Below, in pieces: positions 22,031 through 33,182 of a stretch of 38,272 nt of DNA (positions within the stretch are counted from its first letter, which is position 1; each line of letters starts with the position of its first letter). The notes beneath the pieces were generated by a model. It had not been told where the DNA came from and did not search any database. It saw only the letters and a program-made list of their open reading frames with translations. The stretch is taken from assembly GCA_033085395.1 (NCBI GenBank), contig JANQBS010000336.1, positions 1-38,272 on the forward strand. The letters are read 5' to 3'. The stretch is from Xanthoparmelia taractica (taxonomy: Eukaryota; Ascomycota; Lecanoromycetes; Lecanorales; Parmeliaceae). The translations under genes and the position numbers were made by a program.

Positions 22031-22480
22031 TAATAATTAAATTTACTTAAGATATTTATATAATAAATAATTTTAAGATAAATCTTTTTATTGAAATAAA
22101 TATCTTAGATTTAAAAAAAAGTTATTATAAATTTATTAAAAATAAAGATTATTTTTATTAAATGCGATAATATAACTATTTTAATATAAGTAATTATAAA
22201 AAATAGCGTGTAAATTCGTCGAGTAATACGAGTTAAGAGCCGTTAGATTGTATCTTTAAAGTCTATAGAAATCGTTAAAGTATTTTTACGTGAGAAGAAA
22301 TTATAATTAAATCGTAATTTTCTTTTTAAATTATTAATAAATAAAATATATATTTATCTAATAAATAAAGTATATATTTATCTAATAAATACGAATTTCA
22401 ATTTTATTATAATACGTAATAATAGAATCTTATCTTTAATTATTCTTCGTTACTATTAAATTAATTTAATAATAAAATAC
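22030..22480 (+). pseudogene. Gypsy C protease-like region
   Basis: The plus strand reads FIKCDNITILI, then NSVQIRRVIRVKSR-stop-IVSLKSIEIVKVFLREKKL and NRNFLFKLLIN. This aligns with the segment between gag and reverse transcriptase in this gypsy group (NRDFLFEP at its end, compare NNRNFLFKL in D1). An in-frame tandem duplication of eight codons follows directly (22338-22385). Confidence 0.6.
22338..22385 (+). repeat. 24-bp tandem duplication, two units
   Basis: Units 22338-22361 and 22362-22385 differ by one A/G transition and encode INKIYIYL and INKVYIYL in the protease-region frame. Confidence 0.85.
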
Positions 22481-22899
22481 GAAGCGAAAAAAGAATATTT
22501 TATAAACGTCGAGAATTAATTTTTTAATTATAAAGACGAATTCGATTAAAAATTGTATAATAGCGAATTTTATTAATCTATTAAATTTAAAGTCTATAAT
22601 TAAAAAGATCGAAATAAACTCGTTTTTAGAAATTAAGCTACTTAATAAAATTATTATATATAATAAGTTAAAATACGTGAAGATTATACGATATATTTTA
22701 ATAAAAATCTTAGAATTTAAGAGAATCAAAAAATATTATTAATCTATCGAAATTAGAATATTTATAAATATTTATTTTTACGAGTTAATAAGCGTTATTA
22801 ATTAAGTTAAAGAATAAGATTTATTCTTTAATAGCGAAAACGCGTAAGTTAATAGATAAGAAATTTAATAAAATACACGCTTAGAGAAAAATAAGTTAA

Positions 22900-23500
22900 T
22901 TTATAAAATTATATATATATAATCTAAAAAGATCTCTTAGAGAAAAGAAAAAATAATAATCGATATTTAAGAACTTAATAAGATTATTATTTCTAATAAT
23001 TATTCTTTATCTCTCTAAAATAATATTATTATTATAATATAAAAATACGTTTTTATTAATATCGTGAATTATAGCGAGTAATTTTATTTATTTCTCGTGC
23101 GGCGAGATTATAAATAGAGATTTAATATAATATCTTATTAAGAATCGAAGTATTTTAATATTGCGATAATAAGATTTAAGAATTTCGTCCCTTGTATTTA
23201 AAGAAAGATAAACGATTTTCTACGTCTTTATTAATATTTTACTCGATATTATATCGATAATATTATTATATTTTCGAAGACTATAGTCGAATATTTCGAG
23301 TATTTAAGAATTATAATAAATTATTCGTACGATTAAAGATTATTCTTAAACTTAAAAAGTCTTATTTAAGTTACTCTTTTATTACGCTATTAGACTAAAA
23401 AATAAATAAATCTAAATTTATTACTATTAAAGAAAAAATCGCGATTATTAAAAAATTATAATTTTTAAAAATTTATATAGAAATAATTAATTAATTGTGA
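22900..23500 (+). pseudogene. Gypsy C reverse transcriptase
   Basis: Blocks in order: IIIDI-stop-ELNKI (about 22959-22991, family VVVDIR.LN), INIVNYSE (family ISTVDASS), FLVRRDYK-stop-RFNIISY (HP.HR.RFTV.SH), FNIAIIRFKNFVPCI-stop-RKIN (family VA.MGFKNSPAYVQR.ID), then the catalytic box YIDN at 23250-23261 with the second Asp changed to Asn, and IIIFSKTIVEYFEYLR. Afterwards come LKKSYLSY and IRYFA, the start of the linker. The stops sit at expected Gln positions. Confidence 0.8.
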
Positions 23501-23944
23501 AAGAATATAAGATATTTCGCGTAAATCTTAGAATCTTTATAGAGTCTAAAGACGAAATTATTTAAGCGCTTCTTAATATAAATAAAATAATTCTAAGAAT
23601 ATTATTATTATTCTTATTAAAGAAGAATTAAAAAAAATTTATATTCTTTAGAAATTCTTAATTACGAAAACGTATTTATATTACTTTAATTCTAATTCTT
23701 AACTTTATATTAATTTAAATAAATTAAAGCGATATAGATTTAGAATAATAATCTATTATGTAAAGAGCGATTTTTAGAAAAATTTCTTTTCTCAAATAAA
23801 TATAGAATTAATTATATTTCTTTTTAAATTACTTAATTTCGTGAAATTATATTATTAATTCACTAAATTAAAAGTTATCGCTCTAATTAAAATTCTAAAG
23901 AAGATTTTATATATATTAAAATAACGATTAAGAAGAAAGATTAT
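23500..23944 (+). pseudogene. Gypsy C RNase H, first part
   Basis: Follows the reverse transcriptase in gypsy C and is decayed beyond motif-level reading. Assigned by position, and because the reading frame ending at 23944 (KITIKKKDY) is picked up again at 33353 after the D2 insertion (FAIINIIR). Confidence 0.5.
23940..23944. repeat. ATTAT target-site duplication of D2, left
   Basis: Repeated at 33348-33352 beyond the other LTR. Confidence 0.88.
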
Positions 23945-24109
23945 TGTAATAGCAATGGGTGTCAGGTCAGTTGGGTGTCTAATTCTTAATTGTTCTAAGT
24001 TCGAAATTTTTATCTAAGTTAGGGCTAGCTAAGTACTTACCTTAGCCGAGTGTCAATTAAGCACTTACCTTATTAAGTGCTTAATCTTAATAAGTGCGTT
24101 TTCATAACA
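23945..24109 (-). repeat. D2 3' LTR
   Basis: 165 bp. Read on the minus strand it begins TGTTATGAAAACGCACTT and ends GCTATTACA. About 10 bp longer than the D1 LTRs owing to differences in the middle and near the end. Confidence 0.88.
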
Positions 24110-24131
24110 ATATTCGCCGAAATAGAAGAAA

Positions 24132-24149
24132 AAGCGAGCGACCTCGCTT
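24132..24149. other. Hairpin beside D2 3' LTR
   Basis: AAGCGAG-CGAC-CTCGCTT, the same 7-bp-stem hairpin as 12043-12060, 22 bp inside the 3' LTR. Confidence 0.75.
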
Positions 24150-24639
24150 ACTATATATATATCTGAAGTATATAAAAAGAAACTCTATCAATTAAGCAAA
24201 TTCGTTGATAATAGCGTACTAAAATTAACGAGAAGCTAGTGGCAGTAGAATTTCTTCGATAGTAATAATGAGGTCTTTTCGACGATTAAATTATATAGTT
24301 AGAATATTAATTAAAATATTAGTTAGTAGTCAAACATCAATAATAATTATTATATAGTTAATTCTTTATGCTACAAAATAACTATACTTTATTATCTTTT
24401 TTTAGTCACATAAACGTTATCGAATAGAGAGAAATTATTTCTCGATTAATAATACTCGTTAAACGTTTAAATGTAGCGGTGGGTGAGTAGGCGTAGTATA
24501 AATATTATAATATTAAGTGTGTTTAATGCTTTCTATTTTAATGAAGTAGCGATATTATACTTTTTAGAACGATCTCTTCTTTTTGCGAGTAAGCTTAACT
24601 AAGAAGACGAAGATAAGATTATAGAAGTGAGTGTAAATG

Positions 24640-24830
24640 TAGATATAATAGCTCGAATTCTAGCTGCTTTCTTCTCGTATTTCTTCATTAACTTAGAAGC
24701 ATTATTAAGATTCTTAATATTATATCACTAATTATATTTAAAATTATATTTCTTTTATCTTATTAGATATTTTATAATTAAATTATATTCTTTCTTAATA
24801 AATCGTTTATTAAGAAATTATTTAATTTCT
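24640..24830 (-). pseudogene. D2 chromodomain
   Basis: The minus strand reads KYLIR-stop-KKYNFKYN, then YNIKNLNNASKLMKKYEKKAAR, matching the D1 chromodomain (TEYLVR-stop-KKYDPKYD). The Trp codon is lost here as well. The interval 24150-24600 is the matching 3' non-coding region. Confidence 0.75.
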
Positions 24831-24859
24831 AAATTAATAGTATTATTATTATTAATAGA

Positions 24860-25950
24860 AATAGACGAGATATACTAAGATCGAGAGCGTTAAAAAGAAT
24901 CGCTCTATAGCGTAAAATAAGACTTTAATTATACTATTATAAAAATAGAATAAACTCTCTATTCTATAAAAATAGTAAGTCTATAGATAAATTTATTTAC
25001 TTTATTTATAATCTAAAAAGAATCGATATATTATTATAATAGCTTATTAATAATATCGAGAATAGAGAAGATCTTATAATCTTTATATAATTAAAGAAAC
25101 GTTTATTCTCTTACTCTAAAAAATATTAATTAATACTTTCTATTATAATAAAATTTATTAAATATTTAAGTAAAGTCGATAATATCTTTAACTATAATTT
25201 GTATAAAGATATAATCGAGTTTAACTAATAAACGTAGCAAATTTAAAAGTCTATTCGAGGTAAAATCGTAGATTACTTCGCTTAATATAATCTTAATTTT
25301 AAAAGAGACGAAGTTATTTAAGAAGATTTATATTTGTAATAAACTTTTAACTATAAAGAAGATCTATTAAGAATATATATAAAGTATTTTAAAGCTATCT
25401 TAATAGTTTAATTAGTGCCTTTGCTTATATTATAATCTACGAATAATAGACTATTAAATAAAGTAGAGAAATCTTTAATAATTTAAAAAGCGATTCTTAG
25501 AGCTTCGAAAGAAATTTTCTATCTCGATCGCTAATAATAACTTTTAAGATTCCTCAATTAATAATATTAAATTAATTTAATAATACTTTTACTTAATTAA
25601 ATAATAGATATAATTTAATTTAATTTATAATTTAAGAGAGATAATATTGAAATAAAGTTAATAGTTCAAATATAAAAAGGCACGGGCGGAGATGAAATTA
25701 ACTATAAGCTATCGTAAGATGCGTGTCTTCTTATCTATAATACTAAGCACTTTAGATAATATCGAATAAAGTCTTATAAAAAATTTCTAATTTTATAAGT
25801 ATATTAGAATAAGATAACGATTTCGTAATATCTCTAAAAGTTAAAATACTCTTTTTTATATATTAAAGTAAGAATATCTTTTATCAATAAAATAAAAATA
25901 TAAAATCGTTATTAATTAATAATTCTATTAATATAAAAGATAAGATCTCG
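24860..25950 (-). pseudogene. D2 integrase
   Basis: Minus-strand counterpart of the D1 integrase. The core opens VPFYI-stop-TINFI with the first catalytic Asp as Asn (AAC, 25659-25657). The complement of 25517-25541 reads the ISDRD motif with the second Asp present. Downstream integrase blocks recur in degenerate form. Numerous stops at Gln/Trp positions. Confidence 0.75.
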
Positions 25951-26035
25951 CTATATTTCATAAATAAGACTTTGCTATTTTTACTATAATTCTTCTTTCG
26001 ACCGAGACGAAAAATAAAAATTAGCATTAATAATA

Positions 26036-26037
26036 TA
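26036..26037. repeat. TA target duplication of Fot1-like element, left
   Basis: TA directly outside the left inverted repeat; the right TA is 27925-27926. Confidence 0.85.
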
Positions 26038-26090
26038 ACCGTGGCCCCACTATAAGCGAACGCTCATAGTGGTCCGCAACTCAAATGCGC
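26038..26090 (+). repeat. Left terminal inverted repeat of Fot1-like element
   Basis: ACCGTGGCCCCACTATAAGC and onward to ATGCGC. Matches the right end except for one single-base length difference and a few substitutions. Contains a near-perfect palindrome at 26047-26072 (CCACTAT...ATAGTGG). The word ACTCAAATGCGCA occurs at 26079-26091 and again at 26096-26108, which could be paired transposase-binding sites. Confidence 0.9.
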
Positions 26091-26176
26091 ACCATACTCA
26101 AATGCGCAAAAATCAATCAATCCTTCTTGATTCTACATATATCTCATCCCACACTTCGCGTGGCTAGAAACACGTC

Positions 26177-27820
26177 TCAATGCGTATGCATAAGCTTCCA
26201 GACTCCATGATCCAGCCGTCGAATAAGACCCTTAACGGCCTTATTAGCCTTTTCTTTTTGAATTTCCTCAGCCCGAGTAACTCGCTTCAAGGCCTTCTCC
26301 GCCTTTTCCTTAGCTGTTTCTTCATAAAGAGTTAGAGATTTGCGTATTTGATCTACAGACATCCATTCACCCTTCTGAGCAATCGTTTCAGTCAGTGTTT
26401 TACGTGCTCGTTTAACTACAGCCTCGTTGTGAATGACTTCAAGATCCCGTTCGGCGATTTGTCTCGAAAATCCATTGGCAATGGATCTCTTGACAAACCT
26501 CGTTAATGATCGGCGTATGCCCTCAGAAATCACGAATGCTTGTTCCCTAAGTAGTTCTTGAAATCATTGATCAAACTTGATCACATCTTGGGCCGAATGA
26601 GGCGTATTTGCGAGTACAATAAGAGCAGGAGGAGGAGTAGTAGCACGTGGCTGTAGATTTCTAATCTTTGCCAGCACTACTTCGAGATTGTAGGGCACAA
26701 ATCCAGTCTTTCGGAAGGCCGATCTGATAGTCGAAGGCGTAAATATTTGAGATCTCATTCAATTGAATGCTGCTAAGAAATCTAGCCTATCAAAATCACT
26801 GCTGTCAAGCCGAATAGCGTTATCCACGACCTCGGTGTAATAGTGTTTAAATGGCTGAAAGTAGCTTATATCTAGTGACTGAGTGACGTGTGTCGAATGT
26901 GGTGAAAGAACAAATAGATCTATCTTTATTTGCTGCGTAAATGTATAGAATTCGTATATATAATGAGATCCGAAGCCATTCAGGATTAGAACTCTCCACT
27001 CTCCTCGTTAATGCCGACTGAAATATGTGTTAAAATGCAGCAGTTAATCGTATGCTAATCGATTATTCGAATATCTAGTAGATGAGATCGCTAGAACTAT
27101 ATCGTTCGATAGGTTATTCTTATCTTATTTGTGTAGAATATTAGCGCCTTTTAAGATAACGAACGGAGGCACACTCCAGCCCCCAGCAGAAATTGCCTCA
27201 ATAGACGTAATGTAGTCTCGATTATCTAAATCCACGAATCGTAGCGACTTACTCTTATCGAGTGTGACCACGTAATAAGCTATTTTACAGTCAATCCGGA
27301 AGCTTATCTCGTCCATATTCCAGATATCTTTATTCTACACGCCCTTCTCCGTAATTCCACGTTGAAACCTCTCGTATATCTCTTATATACCCTAAACATC
27401 GTGCGTATTCTTACGCTCTGCATTTAGTGGCTTTTGCTTTCGTTTGTGATACTTGAGATAACGTTTTAAGAATCGTGTGACCCAGTCTTTGCCTAGAGCT
27501 TTAAGGAGGGAATCGGGATCTGACGCGATCTTGAGGATGTACTCTATAGCACCACGAATATGCTTAAGGCGAACCGAATGCTTAATATGATCTAATCGAT
27601 CAATATAGTTATATAGCGCTTATTCTTGAGCTATAGTAAGACGTGTGTGGGTGGGTGTACGAGTACTTCTCGACGCGTGTTCTTTGAGGCGTAATTGTAG
27701 ACGTCGGGGTTTGAGGCCATAATGTAGAGCAGCCTTACGAGCACTGGGAAACTTGCCGTTCTCATAGTCAGATATGGCCCTTTGGATGAGTTCTTCTTGT
27801 TTAGAATAGGATAATTCCAT
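26177..27820 (-). pseudogene. Fot1-like transposase, nine premature stops
   Basis: Start ATG at 27820-27818, final stop at 26179-26177. One continuous frame without any frameshift. The N-terminus has a Psq-type helix-turn-helix (about residues 5-50, with YENGKFPSARKAALHYGL), followed by a CENP-B-like second DNA-binding region ending WVTRFLKRY. The DDE core starts IWNMDEISFRI (first Asp kept) and SIEAISAGGW. The second Asp is Asn in LILNGFGSH (codon 26980-26978). The third is kept in THVTQSLDISYFQPFK. A charged coiled C-terminus (EETAKEKAEKALKR) ends the protein. Premature stops lie at 27622-27620, 27394-27392, 27385-27383, 27337-27335, 27127-27125, 27046-27044, 27010-27008, 26761-26759 and 26566-26564. 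Seven are TAA or TAG in contexts suggesting former Gln codons, so RIP-like C-to-T change explains most of the damage. Confidence 0.92.
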
Positions 27821-27872
27821 GATGTTATTGAATAATGAGAGTTGGGATGAAAGGCGTCAAATCGCGAAAAAC

Positions 27873-27924
27873 GCGCATTTGAGTTGCGGACCACTATTCG
27901 CTTCGCTCATAGTGGGGCCACGGT
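27873..27924 (-). repeat. Right terminal inverted repeat of Fot1-like element
   Basis: Complement of the left repeat, ending GGGGCCACGGT before TA at 27925-27926. It also carries a CCACTAT/ATAGTGG palindrome. Confidence 0.9.
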
Positions 27925-28165
27925 TAGAGATACTTTCCTCGCATAAAAGACAAAGATGCTACGTTCTCGCTAGCCAGACTATTACTAATATCGAGCTATA
28001 TAGAAATCCTTTTTTAGTAACTATCTTATTAATAGTCTTAAACGTATTTCTTATAAAATAAAGCATTTATTTCTATTAAACTTGCGGTGTAGAGAGTATT
28101 TAACTCTAAATAATAATGAGATAGCTTATTTCTATTTAGACTCGTAAGCCTTAATAGAGTATTAA

Positions 28166-28676
28166 ATATAATATACTCTTTATTAGATTTATGAGAGATA
28201 ATTAGATTAAATTATCTCAAGAATTAAGCAGCTCGAATTAAACGAATATTTACACGTATTATTAATATAATTGAAATAATCGAATTTTGCTTTATAAGAT
28301 TAATAATAATAGAATAATCGATCTATATTCTCATAGAATGCTTTGAAGATTCGATTATATATCTTATTTTCTTTAAATATTAAATAAGATTAATAATCTT
28401 TAACTTCGTAGACTAATAATTTCTTTCTACTATAATTAGAAACCTTAATAGAAAAAGAATAGACTTCGTCTTTATATAAGAGAGTTATTTATTATTCTTC
28501 TATATATTTAATTTAATATAAAAGACTATCGTCTTAAAATTAAACTTCTTTAAGGTATTTAGATTAACTTATAAAGTTCGAGTATTATCGAAATATATTA
28601 AAATCGTTAATTAAGATAGTGCTTTCTAAAGAAGCTAAAAACAAGTTAATTGCTTTTTTAACGCTATAGATAGCTT
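28166..28676 (-). pseudogene. D2 RNase H
   Basis: Position and orientation match the D1 RNase H (mapping by offset from the protease). For example the complement of the segment near 28480-28560 corresponds to the D1 stretch around 9600-9650. The sequence is more decayed than in D1, and individual motifs are weak. Confidence 0.6.
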
Positions 28677-29430
28677 TATTCTAAAAAAATATTATTTTCT
28701 TTAACGTTTAAAGCTCGATACTTTCTTTAGAAGTAGTATTTTAAAATTTTTATAAAGACTATATTAATTATACGTAGAAATAAACGTATTAATGCAAATA
28801 GCTAATTAATTTTAAATAATATTTAAGTTCCTTTAAAGTGCTAAAATATTATAAATTTAAAATAACTTTTAACCTATCTTCTAGTAAAATTAAGTCGAAA
28901 AAATTAATTTTTTTATTTAATAAGTCAACGTTCGAATATCTTAAAAAGACTTTTATAGAAAAAATAATAATATTAAATTTCACGAAAAGCTTAAATAATT
29001 AATAAAGATCTTATAAGTGCTATTAAAATATCTTAGCACTCGTAATTATATTATTAATATAGACTTTTACGTTAAAAATATATCGTAAGATCTTATTAAT
29101 TTAGCGTTAAATATAAATAATTAAATTTATATAACTTATAATTAAGATCTTAAAGATTTTTTTATCTCTATAATTTATAATAGTCTATATATAGCGATAA
29201 TTTAAATACACTCGCTATTAATAGAAAATTAAGATAATATCGATTATTAAGATAAAATTATAATTAAATAATATTTTAATTATATTCTATCAAAGAGATA
29301 TTAAATATATATCTTAAAGTCATAAGTTTTTTATATCTTAAATATTAATTATCGATCTTTTCTTAATAATATTATTAAATAATATTTTTTATATAACGAA
29401 TATCGAATAGAAGAAGAATATAAAATCTTT
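28676..29430 (-). pseudogene. D2 reverse transcriptase
   Basis: Minus-strand counterpart of 8740-9480. The catalytic box reads YINN (29061-29050), with both Asp codons AAT as in D1 but an Ile for Val. Flanking KV/KS and IITS words agree with D1. Stops are frequent. Confidence 0.78.
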
Positions 29431-29938
29431 AATTTACTTAAGTCTTCTCTATTCGTGTAGCTTATTAAAGACTTTATCGATTACTTCTCAATCTCGTGCG
29501 CTTAAAAGATAGATCTTAACTTTCTCGCTAATCTTAATTTATTAATTATCTCTTAATAAAAGCTTTATTTATTTCTCTTTTAATACTTTAATAAGGTTAA
29601 TATTTTTATTAGATTTATAAAAATTCGTTAATTAAGTCGTTTAATATAATTCTAATTTATATATTCTCGAAAAATATAATTTTATTTAATAGCTTAATTT
29701 CTTTAGCTAATAAGAAAGTTAATTAATTTAAATTTAAGTTTATACTTAAATTTATTATTATTTTCGTTAAGGCGAATTTAGGTTCGATATTAAATTGAAA
29801 GTAATTTTCGTAATTTATTTTAAGAATATTTATAAGTCTTAATTTCCTTGAGATTTAAATAGATATATTAGACTTATTTCGAATTAAAATTTTAGTTATT
29901 ATATAATTAATCAAATAAGCGAATATTATTAGATTCGT

Positions 29939-30321
29939 CTATGCTAACTTGAATAAAAAACTACGATTATTAAATAAATTAATTTCCTTAATTAATAGAA
30001 TTATCTCGCTATGTAAAGATACGAAAATAAATAATTTAATATAGATCTTTCTTCGTATAAACTCGCCCCGAGATCGAATAATAATATTAATCGTAGTGCT
30101 ATAATTATTATTTCTTGCTTTCTTATTAACTATATTAATAATAATTTCTTCGAACCCGATAATATTATTTTTAATAAGTATTTTAATACGTAAATTATCG
30201 ATAATATATAATTTTTTACGTAGATATATAAGCACTTATTGATCTTAATTATTAATTTTAGGAAGATAGATATCTTATATAATATACTTCGAAGTCTCGT
30301 ACTTAGAAGCATTAATCTCAC
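29939..30321 (-). pseudogene. D2 protease region
   Basis: Best-preserved frame of D2. From 30235 it stays open for 98 codons and includes IIDNLRIKILI, NNIIGFEEIIINI, GEFIRRKIYIKLF and NRSFLFKLA, matching D1 block for block. Upstream residues to 30321 are in the same frame with stops. The overlapping open frame at 30130-30321 is a shadow; the equivalent shadow exists in D1. Confidence 0.75.
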
Positions 30322-32340
30322 GTACTCGCAAAGTTGTTACTATTTTAAAAATAGTTATATTCGAATACTACTAAAAATATTATACTCTATCTATTAAACT
30401 TACATTATATTCGATATTAATATAAACTTTATTCTCTTAATTAATAGAATCGAGTTTAACTTCAATTATAACGTAAGTTTAATTTTAAAAAGTAAAATTA
30501 TTTCTCAAATTCTAATTAGAAGCGATAAATTTAATAATCTTTAACTTATTAGCGAAAGACTTTATAAGTTGCTTATTAGCGAAGTTAGAAGTCTTTATAA
30601 ACACTACTTCGTTGATATAAACGTGCTTTTCCGAATAGTTAATACGTAAATGCTTATATAATTTAATCTTAAATAAGAAGAATATCTAATAGTTTCGATA
30701 GTAGATTTCGATCTTTATAAAATTAGTAAACTAATTATTATTTAATTAAATAGAAAGCTTAGAATTATACTTAGATTTAGTATAATATATCTTATTCTTA
30801 TACTAATCTTTGTCTATAAAGTAAGAATATTTAATATTAATATTTTCTTTCTAATAATTCGAACTTTAAGCTTATTTATTATATTTAATATTTTTATTAG
30901 TAGTGAAGATCTAATAGATAACTACTTTTAAACGATTTATAGTATTAAATTAAGATCTTTAATTACTTTAATTTTACTAAAAATCTTAAACTAGTCTTAA
31001 AGAAATTTTTTATTAAAAACCTTAAATTAGTCTTAAAGAAAACTACTATTACTAATTATCAAATAAAGATCGATTCGAGATCGAATTTAACGCGTTTGAA
31101 GCGACGATTTATAAAGACTAACGAGACATTTGCTAAGCGTTTTGCTACGGATTTAAATAAATATTTTAATCATCAAATTAACAAGAAAATAACTAAGTTA
31201 ATTAAGCGTTTTAATTCTTATATTAATTATTAATTTAATAAATAGACTATTAAAAGTAAGATCGCTAATATTAATTATTAGAATTTAAACTTTAAGATCG
31301 AAATTGCTAAGAGAATTACTATTATACACGATTATTATCACTTCGATTTTAAAAAGCACAATTCTAAAAAGATCTCGTAAAGGTATTTCCCTAAGAAGAA
31401 AAATCATATATTCTCGAGTTATATCTATTTGCGTAGATTTATCAATTATGCTTAAGATTATTTATCTTCTCAAGAAAATTATGTAAATTAATTCAATTCT
31501 TTAATCTTCTTAAATTACGTCTTAGCTTAATATTAAGCTATTATAGATTACATTAAGCTAATTTTTAACGCTAATTAAGTTAATATCTTTCGAAGCACGT
31601 AAGATCTTTTATACGTACTTTCGAGACTCTCTTCTATTAATTAAATTCTTTAAAATATATCTTTTCTTTAATAATAAATTAATAATTATATTCATAAATA
31701 CTTTAAATCTTTCAATTAGTATTCTCTTTTACTTATTTAGTTTATTCTTAAGCTTTATTAGACGCTTATTATTATTAAAAAGCTTATTTAATTATTATTT
31801 CAAAGTAGGCTTCTTAAAGCATATTCAGAGATTCGTATAAACGAGTTTATTATCCTTAATACTAGCTACGTCACGAGTATACTCTAAAAACAAATATATA
31901 TCTCGAAAATAAGTCTCTATTAATATATGCTCTATTAAAAAAACATCGAAAATTATCGACTTATTCTTATATATCGAATTGAAGAATCTTATATTATTAG
32001 CATTTCATCTACTAACTAATATAATTTTTGCGATATTAATATTATTCTATTCTAGCGATCCTCGCTTATTAGGCGATTTAGATACGCTACGTAGAAGATC
32101 TTATAAAGTAGTTTATTATTATTGCGAGAAGTTAATATTCTATTAGTTAACGTTGTTATTTTTAATTATATTAAAGTTATTAAAAATATCTCTAGAAATA
32201 GAATTTATATTTAAATTTAAAGTAGAATTCGATATAGAATTCGAATTAAAATTAACGGAGTTCATGATAATTAAATTATTAGAATTAGCATTAGTAACGA
32301 GAGGATTTCTAATAGAGCTTTTCAAGGGCGAAGAATAAGA
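30322..32340 (-). pseudogene. D2 gag remnant
   Basis: Minus-strand gag. The open stretch 32325-32143 (60 codons) is Ser/Asn-rich and includes NSVNFNSNSISNSTLNLNI then NSISRDIFNNFNI, sharing its last part with D1 gag at about 5945-5985. The open frame on the other strand (32153-32338) is its complement. The degenerate zinc finger near 30740-30640 has lost its Cys codons. Confidence 0.6.
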
Positions 32341-32344
32341 TATA

Positions 32345-33182
32345 TCGTTAATAGATGAAGATTCTCTTAATCTTCTTAATAATTAAATATCGGCCTTAAA
32401 TCTAATTAGAATGGCTCTAAAAATTAATCGATTATATACTTAGCTAGTAGATTAGTTTGATATCTTAATAGATATAGAACGAGCTCTTACACGTATACTA
32501 CGAGCTAATAAAGCTACTTCTTTTGCAATCTCTAAAGGCCTAAAATTAATCTTAAATAATATTAATAATAAACTACTTAATATCGACGATAATAAGACTA
32601 ATAAAAGCGTGATCGAAGTATAGAAATTCGTCTATTTGAAAGATTAAAATAATAATATCTCGAGAGATAGAATTTAGAGCTAACGAAGCCAGGATAATAG
32701 TTTTCTTAATAACGGAGATAGAATAATAACAGCCTTCTTAATAACGAAGAGATAGTATTATTTTAATAAGAAAGGTTTTCTATTAATATGAGATAAATGT
32801 AATTAAATAGTGTAGTATTTCCTTTTCTTTATAGCAAAAATAGTGAGATAAGTAGCCCGAAAGGGGCGGCAACGTGCTTAAAACAATAGTAATATTTCCT
32901 ACAATAGCAGCAATACAATGATGTAGCAATAATAAGTGAGCTGCAGCGATAATAGTGATAACAGTAAGTGTGAGGAAGATAAGTTTGATGAATTTTTGAA
33001 CTCAATGAGATTTCGGCCGTTCGAGTAAGAATTTCGATAATTTTATATGCGGATCTTACTAGACAGAATACAGTTCTCCACGAATTAACGAATATAATAA
33101 GTATTAATTAAGCAATAATGAAGTAATAATAAAGGATTTCCTGAAATAGCTAATTATAGCTATTTAGATGTTGCTATTATAC
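32345..33182 (-). other. D2 5' leader
   Basis: Non-coding leader between the 5' LTR and gag on the minus strand. Shares the GGGGCGGCAACGTG word (about 32866) with the D1 leader. It retains more CA/TG near the LTR, as in D1. The complement of 33168-33177 is the RIP-altered ATAGCAACAT version of the motif beside the LTR. Confidence 0.55.

Larger units (their letters stand above)
26038..27924 (-). mobile_element. Fot1-like (pogo/Tc1-mariner) DNA transposon
   Basis: 1887 bp with terminal inverted repeats of about 52 bp, TA duplication and a single minus-strand transposase of about 546 codons. This is close to the size of Fot1 of Fusarium (about 1.9 kb, 542 residues). It keeps many CA/TG and GC-rich words, so it is far less RIP-mutated than its host D2. 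It arrived after most RIP in D2, or escaped it. The D1 sequence around 10165-10185 shows the site without the element. Confidence 0.93.

Noticed and set aside
22466..22729. Minus-strand 87-codon Ile/Phe-rich open frame
   Set aside because: It lies opposite gypsy C between protease and reverse transcriptase. AT-saturated DNA yields such hydrophobic frames by chance, and no motif supports it as a membrane protein.
27819..28061. Plus-strand 80-codon open frame
   Set aside because: It crosses the right terminal inverted repeat of the Fot1-like element into D2, so it is a chance frame.
31304..31486. Plus-strand 60-codon open frame
   Set aside because: It is antisense to D2 gag and has no counterpart at the matching D1 position.
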